From the NCBI GenBank assembly GCA_900554375.1, contig USHK01000029.1:1-10207 (forward strand): a stretch of DNA of 10,207 nt. Direction: 5' to 3'. The position numbers and the translations under genes are program-made. Positions within the stretch are counted from its first letter, which is position 1. Each line of letters starts with the position of its first letter. This stretch comes from an uncultured Sutterella sp. (lineage in GTDB: Bacteria; Pseudomonadota; Gammaproteobacteria; Burkholderiales; Burkholderiaceae_F). Positions 1-3,946 of the stretch are shown here, in pieces. The notes under the pieces were generated by a model, which searched no databases, was not told where the DNA came from, and was given only the letters and a program-made list of their open reading frames with translations.

Positions 1-42
1 CGTAAGGAGTCGTCGGCAGCGTCAGATGTGTATAAGAGACAG
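1..42 (+). other. Illumina Nextera read-1 adapter (sequencing artefact)
   Basis: Not biological sequence. Positions 24-42 are the 19-bp Tn5 mosaic end AGATGTGTATAAGAGACAG. Positions 10-23 are the Nextera read-1 primer segment TCGTCGGCAGCGTC. Positions 2-9 (GTAAGGAG) match the i5 index known as S505. Genuine insert starts at 43. It pairs with the read-2 adapter in the opposite orientation at the other end of the window. Confidence 0.98.
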
Positions 43-123
43 TCCAAATCCTTCCGGTCCTTTCCGCGTAACGTCGCCTTCTTCGATTAGTTTTCCATTG
101 TCTGGGATAGCGTTTGATGGCAC
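43..123 (-). CDS. Possible 5' fragment of an unidentified gene, cut by the adapter
   Basis: On the minus strand a frame with no stop runs from about 123 to the insert edge at 43. Starting at a GTG at 123 it would begin VPSNAIPDNGKLIEEGDV, then continue rich in Lys, Glu and Gly. The composition looks protein-like, but the fragment is only 27 codons and no Shine-Dalgarno is visible before the GTG. The frame is also open upstream into the divergent antitoxin gene region, so the start is uncertain. I recognise no family. It would be divergent from the antitoxin at 185. This may be a chance open frame. Confidence 0.2.
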
Positions 124-184
124 ACAGCGTTCTGCATATGTACTACGATAGATGTAATTTGTACAGCGTACTAACGGTTTTGTT

Positions 185-451
185 ATGCCTCATTCAACGA
201 TTAGCGTTCGCATGGATCCAGACGTTAAGAGGGCATTCTCACGAGTTTGTGAACAACTTGGACTTTCCTCTTCGGAAGCCATTAATGCTTTTGCAAAGGA
301 GATGATTAGAAGAAACGGATTTCCTTTTGCTTTAGAGATTGAAAAGCCTTCGCAGGAAACCATGAAAGCAATTGATGAAGCCATTGATGGAAAAAATCTC
401 GAGGGTCCGTTTTCTACAACCAATTCGGTAATGGACTCGTTGGATTCTTAA
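185..451 (+). CDS. RelB/DinJ-family type II antitoxin, no toxin partner beside it
   Basis: An 88-residue protein with the RelB/DinJ layout. The N-terminal ribbon-helix-helix segment (about residues 4-45) has a strand STISVRMDPDVK, a first helix and the helix SSSEAINAFAKEMIRRNG. The family signature NGFPF follows at about 44-48. A charged C-terminal tail would wrap and neutralise a RelE/YafQ-type toxin. Such proteins also bind their own promoter. Usual length is 80-95 residues, so it looks complete. The ATG at 185 fits the family N-terminus but has no clear ribosome binding site. The next gene downstream is convergent (YoeB), so no cognate toxin follows in the normal operon position. It is either an orphan antitoxin or the remnant of a module that lost its toxin. 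Family assignment is firm; partner and activity are unknown. Confidence 0.85.
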   Translation: MPHSTISVRMDPDVKRAFSRVCEQLGLSSSEAINAFAKEMIRRNGFPFALEIEKPSQETMKAIDEAIDGKNLEGPFSTTNSVMDSLDS

Positions 452-456
452 GGCAA

Positions 457-476
457 TACTGTCACAGTACTTTTCT
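457..476 (+). terminator. Weak candidate terminator after the first antitoxin
   Basis: A 13-bp palindrome (TACTG-TCA-CAGTA, 457-469) lies 5 bp after the antitoxin stop and is followed by CTTTTCT. The stem is only 5 bp with a 3-nt loop, so termination would be weak. The palindrome could instead be a protein site. Confidence 0.3.
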
Positions 477-592
477 CGCCCAACATGACGGCACATTATG
501 TTGAATAGCGACTCCTCGCCATCATGGCGAAGAAGGCCTTAACATTAGACTAATGAAAAGCATTGGAGGCCGACTCGGTTCTGGTCAAAAAC

Positions 593-844
593 TTAGTAGT
601 GTCCTTTGCACTGAGCAATCTCTATGTTGCCGTCCATCACCCGATAGACTAACCGATGTTCCTCGTCAATTCGGCGGCTCCAAAATCTCGACAAATCTTC
701 TTTCAATGGGTCGGGGTTTCCGATTCCTTCAAACGGTGAACGCATAACATCTTTGATGAGCTGGTTGAGACGTTTGAATTTGTTTTTGTCCGTTTCGTAC
801 CATTCGGTGTAATCCTGCCATGCGCTTTGATGCCAGAGCAACAT
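593..844 (-). CDS. yoeB: YoeB family type II toxin (ribosome-dependent mRNA endoribonuclease)
   Basis: An 83-residue protein that matches E. coli YoeB (84 residues) nearly end to end: the ETDK segment at 17-20, INxLIKD-like helix, PFEG at 37-40, PLK at 46-48, FWSRRI at 54-59, EEHRLVY at 61-67 and the terminal HY. YoeB enters the ribosomal A site and cleaves mRNA. Of the E. coli catalytic residues, Arg65, His83 and Tyr84 correspond to R64, H82 and Y83 here, while Glu46 is replaced by Asp (D45). The charge is kept, so activity is possible. It begins 4 bp after the antitoxin stop, with GAGGA inside the end of the antitoxin gene as ribosome binding site, which suggests coupled translation. The classic partner is YefM; here it is a RelB/DinJ-type protein. 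Identification is secure. Confidence 0.93.
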   Translation of the reverse strand: MLLWHQSAWQDYTEWYETDKNKFKRLNQLIKDVMRSPFEGIGNPDPLKEDLSRFWSRRIDEEHRLVYRVMDGNIEIAQCKGHY

Positions 845-848
845 GTCT

Positions 849-1100
849 TCAATCCTCGATCAATTCGTGCTGAACAAGGTTTTTGCCGGTATTGAGATCG
901 TCCACAACCTGTTTGAGGTGAGCCATATTGCTTGCTGAATAGAACGGGTCAGCCTTAGGCTGGAACGGAAGGCCATTTTCCCGCACCATCTGGTACAAAA
1001 ACATGCGTACGGTGCTTGCCAGGTCAAGGCCCATGCTTGACGCCACTTCCTGAGCGCGGTCTCGAATGTAGTCATCAATGCGAATTTGAAGATTAGCCAT
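849..1100 (-). CDS. RelB/DinJ-family antitoxin paired with YoeB
   Basis: An 83-residue protein with an N-terminal ribbon-helix-helix DNA-binding part: strand ANLQIRIDDYIRDRA, then a helix around MGLDLASTVRMFLYQMVRENG (residues 24-44), followed by GLPFQPK. The NGLPF motif recurs in the 185-451 antitoxin, so both are RelB/DinJ-type. The acidic C-terminus (about 58-83) should bind and block YoeB. It is the first gene of a two-gene operon and is expected to autorepress from inverted repeats just upstream (1121-1168). The ATG at 1100 lies in the family-typical place, but the leader (ATTTTTATCTTATT) has no Shine-Dalgarno. YefM-type (Phd-fold) antitoxins are the better-known YoeB partners; a RelB-type partner is a recurrent mixed pairing in this superfamily. 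Confidence 0.88.
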   Translation of the reverse strand: MANLQIRIDDYIRDRAQEVASSMGLDLASTVRMFLYQMVRENGLPFQPKADPFYSASNMAHLKQVVDDLNTGKNLVQHELIED

Positions 1101-1120
1101 AATAAGATAAAAATGAATAA

Positions 1121-1168
1121 CATTGCATTTATATGCATTTTACAATGTATTAAATTACAATTGCAATG
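1121..1168 (-). promoter_or_regulatory. Likely operator/promoter region of the relB-yoeB operon
   Basis: An AT-rich stretch just upstream of the antitoxin start. CATTGCA (1121-1127) and TGCAATG (1162-1168) form an inverted repeat, and further TGCAT and ACAATG copies lie between (TATATGCAT, TTACAATG). Ribbon-helix-helix antitoxins typically bind short inverted repeats overlapping their own promoter. No single -35/-10 pair stands out, so the exact promoter is not called. Confidence 0.45.
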
Positions 1169-1217
1169 CTTGAATCTTGTTCTATCCAAATGATGTGTTA
1201 GGCGCGACAACCTCAGA

Positions 1218-1296
1218 TAGAATAGGGTCGTGTGGATCATCTCGTTATCTCACGAGATTGACTTAGTCCGCGTGCCACCGCGGACTTTGTCTTTTT
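1218..1296 (+). ncRNA. Candidate small RNA or leader: two hairpins ending in an intrinsic terminator
   Basis: A TAGAAT -10-like box (1218-1223) precedes a hairpin ATCTCGT/ACGAGAT (1239-1245 with 1252-1258), then a second, strong hairpin (1265-1286) and a T tract. A transcript starting near 1230 would be only about 65 nt, with no open frame of note. The -35 is poor. It could be a free-standing sRNA, or just the terminator of a lost gene. Inference from structure only. Confidence 0.3.
1265..1296 (+). terminator. Strong rho-independent terminator
   Basis: A perfect 8-bp GC-rich stem AGTCCGCG/CGCGGACT (1265-1272 with 1279-1286), 6-nt loop TGCCAC, then TTGTCTTTTT (1287-1296). No recognisable plus-strand gene lies within 800 bp upstream except the antitoxin at 185-451, so what it terminates is unclear. 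Confidence 0.75.
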
Positions 1297-1298
1297 AG

Positions 1299-1449
1299 CT
1301 TCGTTTAAAGAGAATAACCAGCTTCAGCTGGGCTAATGGGTTAAACAGAACGAGTTCGTTTTTAGACGCAGAGGCGGGGATTTCTATGGAAGCGTCTGAC
1401 GCTAGGCCCCGCGGCCCTTCAGATAATCTTTAGAAAGATGTTGGTCATT
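1299..1449 (+). mobile_element. Possible IS605/TnpB tail with structured 3' end (remnant)
   Basis: A plus-strand frame open from 1299 to a TAG at 1431-1433 (44 codons, no start) reads like a basic TnpB C-terminal tail: NGLNRTSSFLDAEAGISMEA, then SDARPRGPSDNL. The same DNA folds strongly: GCGGGG (1374-1379) pairs with CCCCGC (1407-1412) around a tight hairpin AGCGT-CTG-ACGCT (1391-1403). A terminal hairpin follows (TCTT-TAGA-AAGA, 1427-1438), then GTTGGTCAT. Hairpin plus a short GTnGTTCA-like end resembles the omega-RNA scaffold end of IS200/IS605 right ends. No TnpB catalytic or zinc-finger part is present. The rest of the gene-free stretch 1101-1592 shows nothing else I can name. Confidence 0.25.
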
Positions 1450-1592
1450 TAGTCGGATTCTTCGCAAGACTCGGTTGTATTTCTGGAGAACAGTTTAAGA
1501 AAAGGAATTTATCCCTGTGAAGTGAAAGACGGCAACGTTCAATGCGTAATCGAAGAAAGTCAGCGAAACACAGGTGTTAAAACAAAAAGAAG

Positions 1593-2765
1593 TCAACAGT
1601 TTTTAGGGAATGACACCTCAAAAAATTCTCTGATGTTTCGGTGTGTCGCAATGTGAATGGGACAATTCGAGAATTTTTTAGAGAATTGAGTTGTTGAACT
1701 CGTGGCATGAATCTTGTCCGACAATTTACACTCAAAAGCCTGTAATGGCTTTTCATCAAGAACTTCAAGGAAATCCACTTCAGAGATTTTTGTATTTCCG
1801 GAGATTCTGGATCGCCAGAAATACAGATCCACGAAATTTCTCTGATAATCGTTGTACTTAAATCTTTCCATGAAAAAAAAGTTCTCGAACAATGCCCCGG
1901 CATCTGACCTGTTTGAGAATGTTGAAAAATTTCCAAGAACTGCGTTTCTAATTCCGTTGTCCACGAAGTAGATCTTCTTTCCTTTTTTCAATCCGCTGTC
2001 GGTATTCTCCGAGAAGGAAGGACACCGTTTGATGATGAAGCACTGCTCCAGTAAATCAATGTACTCGACAATAGTGGTACGGGAGACACCGACTTCTCGA
2101 GAAAGGTTGTCATAGCTCACTTCGCTCCCGATTTGTCTCGCAAGGACATGAGTGAGGTGCATCAACTGTTCCGGTTTTCGGATCGAAGAGGTGGCGAAAA
2201 TATCCTTGTAAAGCATGTTCTCAACGTATTCCATTAAGGCACCTCTCGCCTCCTTTGGTTCTGTAACAACGGTCGGAAAGGTTCCGAAAACCATTAATCG
2301 ACCGAGCATTTCGGAAACTTCAGGCCACGATAAATAATTGTTGGCTAGTTCCTCCAAAGACAGAGGCCAAAGTCGATAACTACGAATTCTTCCCAAAGCA
2401 GATTCTTTGACGCCGTTAGCCAGTTGCAGGGAAGAAGAACCGGATAGGTATATTTTTGTTGCCCAGTTTTTTTGGATATTTCGATCGACCAAAATTTTGA
2501 CTTTTAATCCAATGTCCGGGATGCGTTGAGCTTCATCAATCACAATTGCTTTCGATCCGCTCAGAAGCGTATCGACATCAGACTCCGTTTTTAAAGTCAG
2601 AGCTTCGCTACTGCTGAATAAGTCACCATATATCCAGGTTACATCTTTTGTTCCTACTAAATGATCTAAGAGGGTGGTCTTACCGACTCGTCTTGGACCA
2701 AAAATTGCGACCGCTTTAGGAGGCGTAGAAGAAATAACGTTTTTCGATATCGATCGTTCAATCAT
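1593..2765 (-). CDS. AAA ATPase with C-terminal DUF4143 domain
   Basis: A complete 390-residue protein of the widespread AAA_14/DUF4143 family. The N-terminal P-loop ATPase shows Walker A GPRRVGKT (23-30), Walker B AIVIDEAQ (73-80, Asp77/Glu78), a sensor-like IYLSGSSSLQL (about 105-115) and an LGR segment near 124-126. A winged-helix-like region lies around 215-250 (LSREVGVSRTTIVEYIDLLEQ). The C-terminal DUF4143 part has EVDFLEV near 329-335 and FECK near 344-347, a spacing that recalls PD-(D/E)xK nucleases. Family members are cytoplasmic, often found in mobile or decaying regions, and their function is not established. The ATG at 2765 has no clear ribosome binding site but fits the family start (MIxR). 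A perfect TATAAT lies about 30 bp upstream. It is divergent from the toxin-antitoxin pair at 2888. Confidence 0.92.
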   Translation of the reverse strand: MIERSISKNVISSTPPKAVAIFGPRRVGKTTLLDHLVGTKDVTWIYGDLFSSSEALTLKTESDVDTLLSGSKAIVIDEAQRIPDIGLKVKILVDRNIQKNWATKIYLSGSSSLQLANGVKESALGRIRSYRLWPLSLEELANNYLSWPEVSEMLGRLMVFGTFPTVVTEPKEARGALMEYVENMLYKDIFATSSIRKPEQLMHLTHVLARQIGSEVSYDNLSREVGVSRTTIVEYIDLLEQCFIIKRCPSFSENTDSGLKKGKKIYFVDNGIRNAVLGNFSTFSNRSDAGALFENFFFMERFKYNDYQRNFVDLYFWRSRISGNTKISEVDFLEVLDEKPLQAFECKLSDKIHATSSTTQFSKKFSNCPIHIATHRNIREFFEVSFPKNC

Positions 2766-2780
2766 AACTATAGTGGCGAA

Positions 2781-2867
2781 TTTCTTGAATATTATTATAA
2801 GTATACTGTCGATTTTCTTGAATTTCTTGGTCTTAGCTCATTCTTTGTTACTTCAGATTCAAGAAAA
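2781..2867. repeat. Three copies of TTTCTTGAAT between divergent genes (candidate operators)
   Basis: TTTCTTGAAT occurs at 2781-2790 and 2814-2823 in direct orientation, 33 bp apart, and inverted at 2857-2866 (ATTCAAGAAA). The second and third copies extend to an 11-bp inverted match. The first two flank the TATAAT of the leftward ATPase promoter and the third sits about 20 bp before the toxin start. This arrangement fits repressor binding, perhaps by the HigA-like antitoxin. Confidence 0.5.
2794..2822 (-). promoter_or_regulatory. Candidate promoter of the AAA ATPase gene
   Basis: On the minus strand a perfect TATAAT (2794-2799) sits 17 bp from a weak -35 TTCAAG (2817-2822). Transcription would start near 2787, giving a leader of about 20 nt. 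The -35 overlaps one copy of the TTTCTTGAAT repeat and the start site overlaps another. Confidence 0.4.
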
Positions 2868-2887
2868 CATCCAATAGAACATACTGA

Positions 2888-3217
2888 TTGCATGCTTCAA
2901 TTTCTTTCCGACAAACTTCTCTAATGCAGCGAAAAAAACAGGAAGAGATTTTTGGAATAACGGCGCACTATTTCCAATTTAGTGAACGTATGATAATTGC
3001 CGGGCCTAATCTTGGAATGCCGTACACTCGTGCTATAGGTTCCGGTCTCTTCGAAATTCGTGCCAAAGGCAGGGAAGGGATTGGCCGCGCGTTTGATTGC
3101 ACTGTTGTGGAGAAGAAGATCATGATTCTGCAATCGATTATTAAGAAGACACAAAAAACTCCTAAACGGGATTTAGATTTGGCAATAAAACGAATGAAGG
3201 AGGTTAAGAATGCGTGA
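2888..3217 (+). CDS. HigB-like type II toxin, RelE/ParE superfamily (phage Gp49-like)
   Basis: A 109-residue toxin of the HigB/Gp49-like (PF05973-type) family, expected to be a cytoplasmic ribosome-dependent mRNA interferase. The conserved core is clear: FSERM (31-35), GPNLGMPYTRAIGSGLFEIR (39-58), KGREGIGRAFDCTV (60-73), then the basic IIKKTQKTPKRDLDLAIKRM (84-103). The start is uncertain. The only start that keeps a first beta strand (ASISFR) is TTG at 2888; an ATG at 2924 would drop it, and neither has a good ribosome binding site. The 3' end overlaps the antitoxin start by 8 bp, the usual toxin-first higBA order with coupled translation. The weak start could mean low expression, or a toxin decaying at its N-terminus. 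Confidence 0.87.
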   Translation: MHASISFRQTSLMQRKKQEEIFGITAHYFQFSERMIIAGPNLGMPYTRAIGSGLFEIRAKGREGIGRAFDCTVVEKKIMILQSIIKKTQKTPKRDLDLAIKRMKEVKNA

Positions 3218-3437
3218 AGCCCCGTTAATGACTCATGATGAGATGGTAGCAAAATGGATGGAAAATCCTGAATTTCGTAAAGCCGTCTCCGAACTTGACA
3301 CTCAATATGCTTTGTTAGATGATGCATTGGCCGCTAGAAAGGTCAAGAACCTTTCACTAGCAGAGATAGCGAGAAAAACGAATCTGCCTCGCCTCGCTAT
3401 TTGTCGCTTTGAAAGCGTCTTAAAAGGAGAGAAATAG
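3210..3437 (+). CDS. HigA-like XRE-family antitoxin, shortened by an in-frame amber codon
   Basis: A 75-residue partner of the toxin just upstream. The start MREAPLMTHDEMVAKWM is preceded by a perfect AAGGAGGT 6-7 bp before the ATG. MTHDEMVAKWM at residue 7 onward is the usual N-terminus of this antitoxin family, followed by an ALLDDALAARK helix and an XRE-type helix-turn-helix (about 45-72, LSLAEIARKTNLPRLAICRF). The protein stops at TAG (3435-3437) right after SVLKGEK. Relatives continue with a segment like PSLxxLxRYAEALG. Reading on in the same frame gives PSSLLLQRYAEA (3438-3473), so the stop is a nonsense mutation rather than the true end. The third helix region is lost, so DNA binding or toxin neutralisation may be impaired. 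Identification is firm; functional state is inference. Confidence 0.85.
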   Translation: MREAPLMTHDEMVAKWMENPEFRKAVSELDTQYALLDDALAARKVKNLSLAEIARKTNLPRLAICRFESVLKGEK

Positions 3438-3473
3438 CCGTCCTCTTTGCTATTGCAACGGTATGCTGAAGCC
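3438..3473 (+). pseudogene. Untranslated remainder of the HigA-like C-terminus
   Basis: In frame with the antitoxin and directly after its TAG, these 12 codons read PSSLLLQRYAEA. This is the expected continuation of the XRE antitoxin fold. Similarity ends here: the next codons (RPDAFRMARS) no longer resemble the family's short hydrophobic C-terminus, which marks a likely junction with inserted DNA near 3474. Confidence 0.6.
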
Positions 3474-3858
3474 CGACCGGACGCATTCCGAATGGCTCGA
3501 TCGCCTTTTTTAGGACGCTCAAAATGCTTGAAGAAATTCTTCTCGGATGAAAGGCCATGCTTTTTAACAAATTCCGCGAAATTCCCCTTGCGTAAGCGCA
3601 GGGATGGATAGCGGGTGAACCGGTAAGGTTCGCGTGATAAAATCCCTTTGTGAGGCCTTCCGGTTCCTCACGATCCACTTTTTTCTGGCTAAAAGAATTC
3701 GGGAATGAACGGCTCAAAAACTGTTCTGACTCGATGAGGGCGTATTTGTGAGCACGCCCACGGTGATTCGTACTCCTTTTGGAGAATGGAAGCCGTTAGA
3801 ATTTGGGGTGCGCCCCAAAGAAGCCGCAGCCGTAAGTCTGCGGTAGTTCACACTTGAC
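3474..3858 (+). mobile_element. Putative IS200/IS605-type remnant with omega-RNA-like right end
   Basis: This gene-free stretch is rich in plus-strand hairpins: GTGAACC/GGTTCGC near 3617-3633, TGAGG/CCTCA near 3651-3671, GGGCGT/ACGCCC (3738-3743 with 3754-3759), TTTGGGG-TGCG-CCCCAAA (3802-3819) and CCGCAG/CTGCGG (3824-3829 with 3838-3843). It then ends TAGTTCAC (3844-3851). A GC hairpin followed by GGTAGTTCAC is characteristic of TnpB-associated omega-RNA scaffold ends at IS605-family right ends. An open frame over 3730-3846, ending TAG, reads TPTVIRTPFGEWKPLE and may be a TnpB C-terminal tail. No left end, TnpA or TnpB core is present. It seems to begin where antitoxin similarity ends. Between 3858 and the reductase stop I see only the terminator hairpin. 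Confidence 0.4.
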
Positions 3859-3907
3859 TGCCGAATATACGTCTAGGCCAAACCGGATTATCAAGGTAGC
3901 AATCTAG

Positions 3908-3928
3908 TGCCCGGCAACGTGCCGGGCA
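3908..3928 (-). terminator. GC-rich hairpin after the reductase gene (probable terminator)
   Basis: A perfect 8-bp stem TGCCCGGC/GCCGGGCA with 5-nt loop, 18 bp beyond the reductase stop. No T run follows on the minus strand (CTAGATTGCT), so it may stabilise the 3' end or terminate weakly. Confidence 0.5.
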
Positions 3929-3946
3929 TCTGATTAGTAAATGAGG

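Noticed and set aside
516..530. Hairpin TCGCC-ATCAT-GGCGA as a terminator between the convergent antitoxin and YoeB genes
   Set aside because: The stem is only 5 bp and no T tract follows on either strand.
860..1240. 126-residue minus-strand frame overlapping the RelB-type antitoxin
   Set aside because: It is a frame-shifted shadow of the antitoxin and its promoter region, with no domain resemblance.
3397..3717. 106-residue minus-strand open frame over the antitoxin end and hairpin region
   Set aside because: It overlaps the antitoxin gene on the opposite strand, has no family resemblance or ribosome binding site, and lies in hairpin-rich DNA better explained as a mobile-element remnant.
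3824..3843. Group II intron domain V for the hairpin near 3830
   Set aside because: The loop and flanks lack the domain V catalytic triad and two-base bulge, and no intron-encoded protein or 5' GUGYG start is present.
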